Shown here piece after piece: positions 35,606 through 50,100 of a stretch of DNA of 64,000 nucleotides (position 1 is its first letter; each line of letters opens with the position of its first letter). A model generated the notes under the pieces. It had not been told where the DNA came from. It did not search any database and saw nothing but the letters and a program-made list of their open reading frames with translations. The DNA lies in assembly GCA_948470475.1 (NCBI GenBank), contig OX419341.1, positions 6,154,353-6,218,352 on the forward strand, in the 5' to 3' direction. The stretch is from Galaxea fascicularis (Eukaryota > Cnidaria > Anthozoa > Scleractinia > Euphylliidae). A program made the translations under genes and the position numbers.

Positions 35606-36504
35606 ACATTGTTAGGGTCTGTTGATTAGTGCTCAAATGAAATTTACAAAATATTACATGGTATGAATGAGTTAATGAGATTTACTGAAAGTGTTTCTCT
35701 TGTCAAAATTTCAAAATTTATCTTTTTATAGGCAACAGTGCAGCTTATATAAGTACTGATTTGTAAACCGTTTGTTAGAGAGACACCTTTGCAGTCTTTT
35801 ATGTTTGGAATTCTACCTTGTGAGAGATCATTTGTTGCAATAAGATGGATATTGATGGAATTTTCTTCTTAACAATTGATATTTTATAGTCTTTTGAACA
35901 TTTGCATAATTATGCAAACTATGCACGGTGATGTCACGTGTTTTCATATATCCCATAATTTGTTAATCTTCTAAGAAGGGAATTTTATGCTGTTTATAAA
36001 TATATATGGTGCTATGAGGTTTCTGTTTAATGTCTTTGCTTGGCAATCATTATAAATCATAGGGTTTGTATTTTCTTAAAATAAGCCCACCTCTCCTAAG
36101 CGAAAATACAAGTGGAGTTCAGGGAGGGAAATAGCGAGGATTACCAAGTACGAAACTTTGTTGCTAAACCAATGTAGCGGGAAAATTCAATGACACGGTC
36201 AAAAATTCAACATATTGTACGGTTTTTCACTAACGTGCAACTTGGTTAAAAGTTAAAATGTTTTAGCAAAATTCGATTCAACCCAACAAGAAACCTTTAA
36301 GGATAACGCAACATTCAACATCCAACATGATCAGAAGCTTGTATTTTCGAACTTCATAGCGCTAAACAACTTGAAATGTCCTCCGTTCGTCTTATCGATG
36401 CTCAGTCGCCGAATATTTAACAATTCGTATTCCTCGAGCCCGGATGGGCTCTGAGTCAATAGCCCATGAGGCCGAACGCCGAATGGGCTATTGACTCAGA
36501 GGCC

Positions 36505-36545
<41 letters not shown>

Positions 36546-37458
36546 GTTGGTCAAAAAAATATCGAAACAAAACATCTTTCGCGAGTTAAAGCTAGACTTT
36601 AATTCTTATATGCCGCCAAAATAAAGACGATAGAAATAGTAGTTGCAAAAGGAGTCAAATTTACGGTAACATTTGTCAACAGTTCAAATTTATTTTGTGC
36701 ATTCCTACCGTTAAATATCTTCATTCCATATTTAGTTGACTTCTTTGTAGATTTTGGTATAGATTTATGTAATAATGAGCTCAAATACTCGTCCGAAACT
36801 TCAGCAAAACGCGATTCAGCTGCCGTTGTTTTGGTTTTCAAAGCCGGCGCTTTTCGCTACTAGTTAGCCTGCGAGCGCAGACGTATTTCCGGTTGTCGCT
36901 TCTCTCCGCTCGAAAAGCGGAGGGAAGCGACAACCGGAAATACGTCTGCTCTCGCAGGCTAGCTACTAGTGGGCTATAACAAATAGCCTACTGGTAGCTC
37001 AACCAATCAGAACGCAGCATGGATAATAGACCACTAGTTGGCGATTTTACTGAAATGAAATATTGGTCAAGTGTATCGTCTGTGCGGAGGGTGAAGTTGA
37101 ATGTCCAGTGACAAGCAGCTGTCTTTGTGAGTTGACACTTCACTAATCGATATCGTTATCGGGGCGAATTGTTGCAACTTTTTTTTTCCCTAGAAACAAC
37201 ATCCCCACAAATGAATAAAGAGGGTTACTTTCTAAAGAAACTAAGTTGATAACGTAAATTGGCTATCGTACATGATTTATTTCATATATATCATTCACAC
37301 GTAGACACAGAGCAGTTACCAATAAGAAAGTATCTGATGTTTACACAGAATTTTACCCAAAAGAAAATCGTCAATGTTTAAACAATGGTTTTCATAGTAC
37401 ATGCCGGGAGTGCATGCATTTAATGTTTGTCAAACGAGAACATATGAATGGACCGCAA
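35606..37458. other. Coral intergenic DNA with two palindromes
   Basis: Foldback repeats at about 36430-36524 (AGCCCGGATGGGCT type) and 36857-36969 (GCCTGCGAGCGCAGACG type). No gene supported. Confidence 0.45.
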
Positions 37459-38716
37459 TTAAACTTCCAGCATCTTTTCCTCTTCCCTGTTTGTGTATTC
37501 GCAGCCAAGCAGTCTGGCAGTCATACACAACTGCCGCAAATTCATTGGAGGTTCGCTAGATATCCGGTCCTGAAAGAATAAAATATAAATCAGTTGATGT
37601 AGGATTGAAGGCTAAAAGATAAAAGAATGTCTAGTTTGGTTAGTTTTTTCATAATTATTATTTCTACCGGAAATGCATTAACTTGCTTGTCTAATCTTTA
37701 TTACGAGGCCGCTACTACTGTGCTCGTTTTTCTTCTTCCTGTTTTGTTTTGTCACCTTCATTTGCCTCCTGACAGCATCGACGCCCATTTGTCTCATCTT
37801 ATTTTCCATGACCCCACTTAACCTTCTCTTGCGCATGCCTTATGCTGAATATTTTTTCCTTTGCTCAGAACCAACTAATTACTTTACTGATGCAATCAGA
37901 GAAGCACGTATTCAAACTATCGGGAAATAGTTAGGCAAGCCATGTGTAACAAATCTTCGAATCGAGCTATACTGGAACAAATGGTTTCCCAATCAAATGT
38001 TAAAAGCCAGCTGAGCTAAGCTTACGGGTATTTCGTTGGGTAAAACATAAATTGAGCTGTGTACTGTAAGTCAAGGTTTATGGAAAAATGGAAATCAGTC
38101 TGGCTAACCACATTGGAGGCCAAAACTTTATACACACGATTAAATTAATGTTATGTGAACATTGGAAACGCAAAATAAAAAAAAAATATAAAAAAAAACA
38201 ATCAGTTTTGTTTTCAGAGAAGAGTAAAGTCTAATATCGGACTCGTGAACATGCAGTAGTTTCGTTACCATCAATTTTTCAGTTGCATGTATGTTATTTC
38301 CCCTTATTTTATTGTATCAGACAAGTGGAGGAACATATCAATTAAAATAATCACCAAATATTTGTGACTTCATGAAAGGTCCTCTTTGGTAACGACTCAA
38401 AAGGACTGCCTTAAGCGAACAGCTTTTACGGCCTAGTGAGTTAGTTGCTGCTTGAGAAGTATTACGATCTCTGAATTTGGGCAAGGACCGTCTACTGGAA
38501 CTGAAATGTTGTTTCGTTCTTGAAGTGAAGAAAAAAAAAACGCCGTGTCTTAAATTTAAAATCTGGCTTAAGACGTTTGCTTACCCTCTTTCCTGGGTTG
38601 CCTGGCTTTCCACCGTGGACATACGGCGAAGTGTAGCCATAAACGGTTTCCATTGTCCACAAGAAAGTCAGGGCGCACAGAAGCACAGACAACGTCGTGT
38701 TTTTCGTGACGACCAT
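37459..38716 (-). CDS. Secreted peptide precursor A (two exons)
   Basis: Exon 1 is 38585-38716 (44 codons), exon 2 is 37459-37569 (36 codons and stop); both splice sites are canonical (GTAAGC; TTATTCTTTCAG) and phase 0. A signal peptide (TTLSVLLCALTFLWTM) is followed by YTSPYVHGGKPGNPGKR, ending in a glycine-dibasic site that would give an amidated peptide. Exon 2 has a Cys pair, RQLCMTARLLGCEYTN, with a charged tail. Its exon 2 resembles that of the gene at 55254-56698. An RNA or homologue is needed to confirm the splice; the intron is about 1 kb. Function unknown; a secreted signalling peptide is likely. Confidence 0.55.
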
Positions 38717-39530
38717 TTCGAGATCTTCCACTGTATCACAAGATTAGTTTCTTTTCGTTCTTGTTTTTGTTTTATAAGGGGTGCTTCTAACTGACGGGAA
38801 ATTGGTCTTAGTTATCATTTACGCAGCGTTTTACTTGCTAACAAAACGGAAACGACCGTCGAAAGTGAAGTGACACACATAAGTGGCTATATTGGTGTTA
38901 TTTACTTAGGGATTTTTTTTGTTTTTTTTTTTGTTTTTTCTTTTTGCTGGCGGTAGCCCCTGGTGTTGATTATCGCTTTAATTTCGAGGACTTTGAGCTC
39001 AGACATTCGACTACTGACTTTTGTTTCAGCAATCGGCGATCGAACCTGATGGATAAATACCTTAAACGCAGCGAGTTATTCAATGATGTAATTAATGAAG
39101 TGTGAGATAAGGTTGTTTTCCATCTGATTTCCGAAAGTTTTATTAATGTTTGTTTTAGACATTTGATATTTAGCGGAGCCAAGACCGCATCCGAGTGTGA
39201 CGAAGCATGACACTGTTTTTCTTGGGAAACTTACTCTTTTTCGGTATTTGTCCCACATATAAGTGGCGCATACAAACACATTCAAACTAACCCTGGAAAT
39301 ATCATTGTGTTGAAAGTTATACTACCACGGACACTTATAACACAAAAGCCTCCTGTACGGTGGTCCTATGCGAGCAGTTAACTGTCATTTTGAGCGTGTC
39401 TTAAGACCTTCAGGAAGTAGCACATCCTGAAAGTTTAAGATTGCATTATCCCAATTAAATTAATGAGAATAGAAAGTGCCTTTTAACCTTTCCGCTGTCT
39501 CGAGCTCTGTAACGGTTTTGATGTTGCCTC

Positions 39531-39615
39531 AGCTATCGATTAGTCTCCTTCGCAGCCGCTCGGGCTGGAGTCCCGTCCCGGCCCGAGCGGCTGCGAAGGA
39601 GACTAGCTATCGATC
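39531..39615. repeat. Palindromic repeat
   Basis: CTCCTTCGCAGCCGCTCGGGC and its complement flank a short GGAGTCCCGTCC loop; CTATCGAT occurs on both outer sides. Confidence 0.7.
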
Positions 39616-41449
39616 AGATCGTTGAACGCTGTGCTCAATAAAGCGAACAAATTAAAGACGATCAAGGTAAATTAAAGGCTGTAACAAAGAAATAAAGTAA
39701 TCACTTTTACGTTACTTCACTTTTTACTTTATTTTGTTTATTTTACAAAACAGTAAAGAATGGAAAACGCTGTACTGTTCAGACGCTGGTTATTCTTCGA
39801 TTGTGCTTCACGTAGATATAATTCTTTGGGATCCTTTTTCAACTTACATGGGAAATAACTGTGTCTTTTTATTTTTGGTATATACTAGAACAGAGGATAG
39901 CGTTTTTCGCGCGCTCTGAGTAAACTCGAGATAGCAAGTACGATTCACCTCCGAGTAACTCGCGCGAAAATCATCATTTTTGAGCTCTATTATCCGTTTT
40001 AGTCTACAGTAAAGCAATTATTCACCTCAATGTCGGTGGCCGGTGGTGAATAACTGATAACTGTTTTATTTTGTCCTTATGTTTAAGATAGTTATAAGTC
40101 ACAGTTTGAACTTTTTTATATTTGCAGCATTTGGCATCAACTGTCTTTAACCCTTAAAAGCCCAACTACGCATATATGCGTTGTAAATACCATTACTACT
40201 TTTGATATTTGTTTCTTGTTGAACTTAAGAGCCAACATTACGAAAGTGTGTTCATTGTGCCGACGGGTTGGTGTGACACCCATCGCAGCCTAAAACGTCC
40301 ACAATGATTCCCGGTGTCCATTGCAGTGAACCGTTCTTAAGGCAACAAATCCCAAAAATCCAGCATTTTGCTCCAAGAGCAACACCAAAAAAGTGTCAAT
40401 CCTTTAAGATAAAAACTTGCTCAAAAAAACAAAAGTTTGCGTTAACAACACACCTCAAAGCCAGATCTTGGTATTTAGCTGGAAAATTCCTTCTCACTTT
40501 ATTTGCCGGCCCTTGTTGCTCCATTTGATGAAAGCCAGTGTCGAGAATACAACCGTTGCCTCGTTCATGCCCGAAAAGAATTCTGGGTAATTCCGCCATA
40601 ACTCGAAAAGGGAACTCTTACCATTTCCATTTCAAAGAATTATTACACCCAGTCCTGCCACCCAGTCCTACCAGCAAAATATCGCGTCGGTTGAAAATTT
40701 TCCTAGTCAAAACTTGGCCAAATAGTCTTGGTAGGTCCTGGAAGCCATCCACAGATGGGCCAGAGAGACAACTTCACTCGTGAACCCGCCAAACTTGATA
40801 CAAACATCTTTGGCGTCCCAGTCTACATGAAACCACCTCTCACCTCTGTTTTCTTTCAGAGGCTTGCCTCTACCCACATTCCAGCTTAATGATGCCGACT
40901 TGTGGGCTTCTGCAGAGGAAAATGGCTCGAAAACACACTCATAAAGCAAGAAACCGAGCCGATTTGAACTCATCAAAACACGAACTGTTGATCTAGGTCA
41001 CGTGATGCCCAAGTCTGAGCCCAAAGTGTCTCGAAACCGCTAATATTGTAATGGATACTGTATATAAGAACAAACAAAGTGAGGCAAAGTTTGTCTCGCC
41101 AAATTACAAGTGAGAAAATAAGCAACACTTGGTCCTTTAAGGGTTAAGTTATTCAAAAGCAAAGCAAACATTACTGCAATACTTGCTTTGGCTAAAAACA
41201 ACAAATAATACATCAGTGTGGGAAACAGCACTGTGCCCTATCCATGTCAGCTTCCATCTCTGCTCATTCGTCGTACGTTTTGGTATTGAAGAACAAAAAC
41301 GATATAATTCAAAAACTAGTGAATAGTTGAGACCTTCCGTGTCACTCTTTTGTGTATAATCTTGATTCATGCCCATATATCAGCTATATATTAACGAACC
41401 GAAGTATAACACTCTGGGCGAGGCAAAGCAACATTGAAGATCTTATTAT

Positions 41450-41680
41450 AAGCAGCGTGGCAGAGCAGTTAGGGCGCGGTACTTGCAATGCGGAAGGCCC
41501 TGGTTCAAGCCGCGCTGTAGCCACTCAATTTGGAGTAAATACATACGCTTGCTCTACAGGTTGCCTTGTTGCTTGTGTCTCTTATGTTTTGTGCGCATTG
41601 ATTGTTTTATTAGCATTTATAACAATTTTCAGTCTATGCCCTTTATTTTAGCCATTCACCAATAAAGTTGCAGTACAAAA
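41450..41680 (+). mobile_element. tRNA-derived SINE
   Basis: An A-box-like GTGGCAGAGCAGTTAGGGCG and a B-box-like GGTTCAAGCC lie 35 bases apart, followed by a body without coding capacity. Confidence 0.5.
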
Positions 41681-44563
41681 CTTGAGCCTTGTCGGTTCTT
41701 TTATGCCAACTTTGAAGCTGTTGTTGATGATACACGCATAGTCCTATCAACTGGAATTAAGTTTCCTTTACATGAGAGTGAAACAAACGTAAAATTTCGG
41801 GAACAAAGTTGTGGCGCATAGACAGAGCCTTGTTTTGCAAACGAACAACCACAGACTACGCCAAAAACCCTGGAAAACACTGGTGTGTGCAAATGAACAT
41901 GAAAATATGATCAAATGCATTGAGACCATCGGTCTACCCAATATATAAGGGCGTTCGCGTCAACATCTAATTATATCCAGATTTATTCGATATGGTTACA
42001 GACGTGCCGCATTCTTTCAAAAGAGAACTATTTAGGAATGGAAACCGCCTTTATAGGCCTGCAGCCAGACAACTCTAACTTCAAACTCCAAATAATTTTT
42101 TGTTGCTTAATGGCTAAGCAGTTCATTTGACTATACCGTTCAAAAGAATGATATCCGACTCAAATAACAACTCGTATTTCCTGAACATATGCACCAACTG
42201 GAAAATAAGACACCAAGTAATTCCAATAAATGGAGGCCACTTCTGTCCTGCTAGATCGAGTCTCCTGAATCCTTAACCCTAAACCCTTCTTTTGAAAATA
42301 TACCTATGTGAGAATACTATGAGTTTTCACCTAGAGGGAAAATTGAATGTATAATTAGTGGTCGTACTTAAAATTTCTCCTTTGACATGCTAGAAAAACA
42401 TGTAATTTAGAGTAATTAATTAGTGCTGGTAATGTATTTTATGTGATGAGCTTTGATGTAAGTGTTTTTGTTTAAGGCAGACGACGGCAAAGAATTGTAC
42501 CACAATGGAAAAAAAAAAAAAAAAAAGAAAAAGAAAAAAAGAAAACTTGTTCCTCGTACATTGTTGAGTTATCGTTGCGCAGAATGCCCGGCCACATCCG
42601 GGACATTCGCGGGCCAGGGCCACCTGGTGTTAAAAACATGGCGGAATTAAAAGCTTTTAACGATTTTAGTGGATCTTTGCATCTTGTTCTGGCTGATCTG
42701 TAAAGATTTCTAAATGGGTACCACCGGAATTGAAATGACAAGAAACATTTTATTCAAGATCTTACCTTAGATTTACACCAAGTTATCAGATCGCTGTGGT
42801 TTTTTCCGCTAAAAATCAAGCTAAATCTCGCCACTTCAGAGTATCTGAGATATACGGAAGGATTACGATTAAGTTAGTGGAAATGTTGTCGTCTATCGTA
42901 TGCCAACAAAGCCATCACAGTCTTTCACACCAAGGAATATCATACAGTGTGGTTTTTTTCTTTCTTTGTATTTAAGCTGAACCCCTGAGGGAAGTCTACG
43001 TGAAGAAAATTTCGAGAAAACGTCTTGTAAATTGTAAACAACATTTCACCGATCGAGCGGCCACATTTTCAGTTTTCATTGTGGCAATCTCATGTAAGAC
43101 TTAATGTATTGTCTGTAGCTTCATGTATGCTTCATACAATAATGCCACGGTAAAAAAACAAAACAAAACAAAAATAACAGCAAAACACTGACCCCCACCC
43201 GGACGACAATTTTTTGGTTGATCGCGCTTGACTGGGGATTGTACGCGACGAAAATCAAGTGGGATTTTTCAAGAACATGATGGAAGTGCCTAGACACTTT
43301 GACTACATTTTACACACTGTCTTCATAAAACCATGCTCTGAAGAATGAAAGAATGACTACAAAATACAGAGTATTCCCCCTCCCCTCCCCTCCCCCTTCT
43401 TCCTCCCTTCTCACCTCGCCCCACTCCCTCTCCTCCAAGCAAGCAAATCGAAACAGATCATATAATGACCGGAGACAATCGTTTCTTTGCAAAGCAATTG
43501 TCACCAAATCATTTCAAAGACTTGTGGAAAACTTTAGCTTTAATGTTGGTGGCATTTTATTATTAATTTTCCTTGCCAACTTCTACGCAACTACTATTTT
43601 GGTTTCTTATACTTGATGGAAATTAGATCTGTGATCGATCGCAAACTGAAGTTCAGTACTGTACCACCAAATTGCCCATCACTATATATACAGGTCAAAA
43701 TCTGCGTAACACAGTTGCAGACAGAAGCCCCTCATAATTCATTTCGTAAAGGGAATCACCGAACTAAACAGCCAACAGCCACCTTAAGGTTACCGCATAC
43801 CTTCAGATCGGCAATTTTGTTCAAAATTGGATTTTTCTCTTATGTAAAAAAATACATATTGACAAAAATAACAATTGGCAGAGTAATGGCGGTTTTACGT
43901 TTTGGTCGGAAGTAGGAATTATCCTTCGATTGTCATTCTCACCGCTGTTTTCTCGAATCGATTTTTTACTTGAAGGGGACACTTTAAAGAGCTAAAACTC
44001 TTAGGGAATTTGTCCGTTTGCCCTCAAATTTGGACAGTGGCGATTTTTTTTATTTCGATTTTTTTTTCTGAGAGCGATTTTTGTACGATTATTTCACATC
44101 TTTTTAACACTTTTTCGAAAATGTGCTATAACTTTTAACTGTGAATGAGTATGACAAAAGGCGGACACGCTTTTTTAGCACTTCGGGTCCGGAAACTGAG
44201 GAACAAATTAAATCAGCGAAATTCAAAATTCGCTTTGACTGAAAATGTGATTTGGACGTTCGCACTTACAGATCGTGAAAAATTCGACAATTCATTTTAT
44301 TTCAAAATTCTTGATATCATTTGATAGCCAGCTCTATAAGCTATAATTTGATATAGGAGTTTTGGTATCTACACTTCAAACCGGACGCGCTACATTGCTT
44401 GGACGCGAGACAACGCTAAAGGTATACAGTAACCTTAACGGGGAGGAGTTGTAGGATCAGAAGGGAAATTGTTCCTCGATAACTGCTTAGTCTCTTCAAA
44501 TAAGTTCGATGGGGTACTTATCATTCATGACCACGCCAGGCGAATTTTTTAGTAAAAATACAA

Positions 44564-44601
<38 letters not shown>

Positions 44602-46087
44602 CGGAAACAAAAGCAGCTGAGCAAGAGTAAGCCATGACCAAAGAAACATATATCTGACACAAGCACGCATACACACATACACCCACGCATATATTTAAAA
44701 TGAAGCAAAATATACTATATCGGTGGAAAAGCAAAAATCAAGCTCTTTGCCGTCGTGTAAGAAATTTATAACAAGGCTAAATGGTTCCGATTTCTTTTAG
44801 AGAAAGAATACAACCGGAAACATATTAAAATGCGGTGAGCCAAAACAAAGGTATTCTTTTAATTTTATTTGAGCTTGCTTAGCATATCTTATATATTGAC
44901 TTTCATTGATAACTACAAAGTTTGGATAAGAGACAATTAAAACATAAATGATTCCAAAGGAAGAAAAAAAAAGATTCCGTCTGCCTTTACATCCTGTCAC
45001 CTTTAGCTAAGACGTTAAGGGTTTCTCGAGCTTTAAATTTGTCCTGGTTAATTTTGTTCGCTAAAAACAAAAATCAGTTCTATACGTTGTCACTGATAAT
45101 TATAAGTCGAAGTTTTCTTATGTGCCGTCGCTCAAGTTCTAGCGATAGCCCTTTTTTACATACGAAAGATGATGAAAGCGGTAATATTGCAATTTCCAAA
45201 CTCAATAGTCGAAGAGCAAAGTGTCGAGACTGACTTAATGAAGCAATAGTTTTCGATCTTGTCAGTCCTGATGAAATCTACTCTGCTTAAGATATTGTAA
45301 AATTGTCCTTATAAATTACGCAGTTATTGCGTTCTTTCCCGGTTTATTTTACTAATGCAATACTATTTCTATTCCGAGGAAATTAGTAATTTAAAACAAT
45401 TTCCTCACGAAAGCATCCCAAAAGAAAGGATATTTTAAGCAAACTAGACAAAAAATACACTACAAAATGGTTTGGGAAACACAGATAAAGATTGACTTGA
45501 ATTTTAAATAAGATTAGCAGGCCTGTAATGCCAATTTTGCCGCAGTTCGTACTGGCAAGTCAAAGACATATAAACACCTTGCTCTCACAAGTTCGCATTG
45601 GTCTGTTTATTACGCAAAGTCTTCAGCCTTCTGTTTAAATTAGCTAACACAGATGTCATATTTTACTCCTAAAAATGCAAACAATATAACCAAGTATTGT
45701 TATAAACATGTATGAGATGTTTATTTCCTCAGTTTTCTTGTCTAACAGCAGTAAATGCGAGTACAGGTTCGAGCCGGCACCATCGGGTCATCTGTTTTCA
45801 CATGTTCCACGATATTTTTTTGGACTTCCTCATTATCGCTTTTTGAATAGTATTAGATTGTATGTAGCGTTAGCTTCGAGTAGCGTGAGGTTGTGAGATT
45901 TAAATGCCGGACTGTATTAGTTGTACCAACTCAAAGTCTCTGTTTTTTATTTCCTCGATCAGATAGAAAACTAACGTCTGTCCAGCGAAGAGCGATCCCA
46001 GTTAGGCCTTTTCAGATTCGTTCATCAGAAATTCCCAGGCCTTTGCAAAGAAAGAATCTTCAATCTGAGAGACATAGTGCATCAAAG

Positions 46088-47179
46088 ATGTCTGGTAACG
46101 AGACAATGAACAACGGTTCTAGTCCTAAACTTATGGGTGACGAATTTGCCGACGTTTGGGAGACATCATTGAAGACTTTTGCATACTGCTTTATTGCGAT
46201 TGGGTCCTTACTTGGCAATTCGCTTGTTATCGTAGTTATTTTTATGAACCGCAGAATGCGATCCACTATCAATTATTTTATTGTAAACATGGCTTCGTCG
46301 GACATACTGTTTACCATGTTTGTCATCCCACGGCTGATTTCAGAGCTGTATTCACAACCTTCTAGATGGTTTATCGGTGGAACACTTGGATCAGTGTTTT
46401 GCAAACTGGACTACTTCGTCCAAGACATTTCAACAGCCGTTTCAGTCCTCAGTCTGGTAGCAATCGCATTTGATAGATTTTACGGCGTGGTGTCCCCGAT
46501 GAAAGCTGGCCTTCTGAACGACAGTAAAGTCTGTGGCAAGGTTTTGGCGAGTACTTGGTTGTTAGGCAGCCTGCTACATTTACCTTACTTTTACGGATAC
46601 AAGCTTGTGAAGCGCGACGGTCACTTGTATTGCTCGCTCGACTGGGCTCCTCTTCTAGACAATGAAAAAGCATCAAGAATCTCCTTTATAATCCATTCCA
46701 TGATTTTCTTCTTCTTTCCAGCTGCCATTCTTATAGTCGTCTACAGTACAATTATCATCACCTTGTGGAGGAACAAAACTCCAGGCAACCAATCCCTGAA
46801 ACACAGAAAGAAAATCGCCAAACGCAACCGAAATGTTCTAAAAATGGTAGTCGCCGTCGTTGTCGTGTTCATATGCTGTTGGCTACCTGTGAATGTATCG
46901 ATTTACATTATCTTGTTTAAGTGGGAAGCCATCAAGTCATACAGCAAAACGCTATTTTTCTGGGTCATCTTGATAGCCTATTCAAACGGCTGCATTAGCC
47001 CTTTCCTGTATTTTATCTTCAATGAGAATTTTCGCCAAGGGTTCAGAAAAGTCTTTCTTCGTCGCGGTGTCCGCGACCATGGTTCGCTTAAAAGTATCTC
47101 TCAATCAACAAAGCGAAGGAGCTGCGACGTCAGTATGACATTTATAAAAAGCGTGCACCGTAACAAACCTTCAAACTGA
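46088..47179 (+). CDS. Class A G-protein-coupled receptor, neuropeptide-type
   Basis: A single-exon 363-residue seven-helix receptor from the ATG at 46088 (MSGNETMNNGSSPK with two N-glycosylation sites). Helix 1 has GSLLGNSLVIVV, helix 2 NYFIVNMASSDILF, helix 3 ends IAFDRFYGVVSP (DRF in place of DRY), helix 6 has CCWLPVN and helix 7 ISPFLYF. Cysteines at VFCKLDYF and LYCSLDW form the usual disulfide. The longer upstream frame lacks a signal and is probably 5' untranslated sequence. It resembles cnidarian peptide receptors; it is distantly related to the receptor at 30233. Confidence 0.85.
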   Translation: MSGNETMNNGSSPKLMGDEFADVWETSLKTFAYCFIAIGSLLGNSLVIVVIFMNRRMRSTINYFIVNMASSDILFTMFVIPRLISELYSQPSRWFIGGTLGSVFCKLDYFVQDISTAVSVLSLVAIAFDRFYGVVSPMKAGLLNDSKVCGKVLASTWLLGSLLHLPYFYGYKLVKRDGHLYCSLDWAPLLDNEKASRISFIIHSMIFFFFPAAILIVVYSTIIITLWRNKTPGNQSLKHRKKIAKRNRNVLKMVVAVVVVFICCWLPVNVSIYIILFKWEAIKSYSKTLFFWVILIAYSNGCISPFLYFIFNENFRQGFRKVFLRRGVRDHGSLKSISQSTKRRSCDVSMTFIKSVHRNKPSN

Positions 47180-50100
47180 CCACTGGGTATTTGAAATGAC
47201 GGCCCAGCTAAACAGATACGTATAAAAACGTATAAAGCAGTTCTCAAACCAAAGCTTAGTCAGTGTTGTTTGATGAAAACACTAATCCAAGTCCACTAGC
47301 CGCGAAGCAAGAACTCTGCTCGCAAAGAGTCATGTTTTGCTCGCGGCACATTCTCTTCTAAGGGGTGATTATACAATGGTATATACAGATTTGTGGAAGT
47401 TGATTTAAGAGATTAAAGACAGAATACTTTCGAAGCCAGACCGAACTATCCAAAGCTTGTGTGCTACAGCGTCTTTTCGCGCGTATTACTTGCGATAATA
47501 GAGATGGCAAGTGGGTAACAACGTCCAATACCTTCAAAACACCGAGAGTTATCACAAAAAGGATCGTGCCTGATCTGATTGGATACCCTTGAGCCTCTCA
47601 GATATAGATTATTATATAGTAATGAAAAATTAGGACGTTCTGATACTTCGTAACACGGGAAGATTATGTAGTTCCTTTTATATTGTCGCTCAAAGTACAC
47701 AATAAGTTCGGCGGTGTTTTCCAAGAAGCTAATATTATAATTTCGTTCGAGGTCACCTGTGAATTCAAACAGAGCAAACTGCAAGCAGCAAGCTTTTTGA
47801 AGAACTACGGAACTTTTACACCATTTTTACTCTGTTGAAAGAATTACCATTGATGACAGAAAAACATTTTCTATTCACATTAAGCGTCCTAGGTGGCTGT
47901 GATTGTAAAATATTGAATGAAAATTACAAGCTAAAAATGTTTTGAAGGGAGGGGGGGGGGGGGGGGGAGCTGTTTTACAATCGTCATAATTCTTTTCTTT
48001 TTTCTTTTTGTGCCTTATCGGACAAATCTCCGGATACCGAATCCCTCCACTGCCTCCTAAAAAAATGAAGATTCATTCATTAAAGCGTACAAGTGCCACA
48101 ACACTTTCATCACACTAAGGTACAAGTAAAGTAATGGAAGTATGGATTCACATTTTCAATAATATGCAAATTTAATATTTGAAGCCTCAAAAACGTTTTC
48201 TCGCAACGTAGTGTTAGTCCCCGAATTACTCATCCAAAACGGTTTGAGGTAAGCGCTTTGAGAATTATCGAGCAAATGTTCATTGAAAAGTATACTAATA
48301 AGAGAACGAAATAAGATAAGAAAACCGCGCTCCTCCTAAGCTGTTTTTTCATCAGGCTTCTTAAGGAGGCTCGCGGCAGTTTTAAAGATTCGGCAGACGG
48401 GTTTCTAAATCCATGACACTACAACATCTTTTAGAGGTATGACTAAAGTATATCTCAAAATCCAGCCAGATACTTCACAAGTAAACTTTGAGAGTGTAAT
48501 TATAAACTACTCAAGTCCCACAACTTGTAGGCCAAGTTAGAAAAAAAAGTTGTAACAGCTATAACGTATTCAAATAAATTGCAAATCAATTTTTAAAGGT
48601 TCGTTTTCGTCAAGCTTTTTTAAGCCGAGCTGAGGTGATATTTTGGACTGAGATATAATCAATACGGTCATTCCAGGGGAGATGCCTGGATCAAGCACGA
48701 CTCCATGATACTTAAACTGAATGTCAAAAAGCGACTTAAATGAGCTATGAAATAATGGCGCATGATGCAGTAATTATCATGGGCGTAAGTTAGTATGTGA
48801 ATATGATCAAATGCGCCTTATAAGCTTTACAATTCGAAATCTTTACAATTCTTAAATCAAATCAAATGTTTGTTTTTGGAGAGAGAGGAAAACCAGAGTA
48901 CCTGAAGAAAAACCTCTCGGAGCAGAGTTGAGAACCAACAAACTCAACCCACTTATGACGCCGAGTCCGGGAATCGAACTCGGGACACATTGGTCTCGCC
49001 CTAAATGATCTTATCAATGGAATACCCACCATAACTAATTAATTAAAGAGATAAACATTTCATTTTAACTTGTCTTTTCGTCATCGAGGGATGGTAGGAG
49101 CACTAATTACAAAGAAAAAACGCTTTGTTCGTTGGCAGTTCACAGTGGGCGTGTTAAAAGATGTCGGAATCTGTAAACTCGCGTGACTTTGATATCGATG
49201 CTGTTTCTTACACAGTTTTGACTAACAGCTAAAACGCAAAGAAGTTAAACTACACTTAAGGTTTGCCATTAATTTTATTTATTGACTAACACATATCGCA
49301 ATTTTCTTTTCTCTAACTTTTGTTTACATTTGTTAAAATTCTACCATAGCTTCAATTCTCTTCTGAATATTTTTCATCCCCTAGAAAAAAAGAAAAATGT
49401 GAAGTTAATTCTCTACATTGTTTTTTTTCTTGAGGTTATAATTATAGGAGGATCGGAAAGTGAAAGAAGCCGAATAATAAACGTCCTATAATTTGCAGCA
49501 GCTTTTCAGAAAACGTCTTCCTTTGAGATTGCGTCTGCTCTAATGGGGGAGTTTCAGAAATGAGGACGACAACGGCAACGAGAACGCCACCAAACAATGG
49601 GCTTAATGCGCACAAACAATCGCTCTGCACGTGCGTTTTACGTTTTGGTACATTTCTTTTTCGTCCTTTGCAAAACAACAACGTGAAATGACCAAATTTT
49701 GGGTTTTTTCGAGAACGTGAGCGTATCACAACGACCGAATCTTTCGGCAAGATTTACGCAGAGCCCCACACATTAATTATTCATTCAGTCATTGTTCAAT
49801 GAAAACAATGGTGTTAACAACAGAATACCTCTGAGACTAGTACTCTTTGTTTTGCAGAATTTGCATAAAAACTAAAGTTTAGTTCCCACCAACATGGCCG
49901 CCATGACGTCACATGTAATCCAGCAATTGCCAAAAAGTTACAAAAAGGAAAAGATATATTTTTAAATGACGTTCTCGTTGCCGTTGCCGTTGCCGTCCTC
50001 GTTTCTTATACTCCCTATTCAATGACTTCAGTGTTGCAGTGTAGAACGCCCATAACCGTCTATCGTCAATGAAAATACCCGTCTACTCTGACAATTGCGT

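Larger units (their letters stand above)
38717..46087. other. Coral intergenic DNA
   Basis: No gene supported. It contains a palindrome at 39531-39615, a tRNA-derived SINE near 41450-41680, poly(A) tracts at 42510 and 44562, and a pyrimidine tract at 43377-43440. The 100-codon frame at 43613-43915 looks repeat-derived. Confidence 0.4.

Noticed and set aside
47464..47784. 106-codon Cys-containing ORF
   Set aside because: No start context, signal peptide or splice support; kept only as a note.
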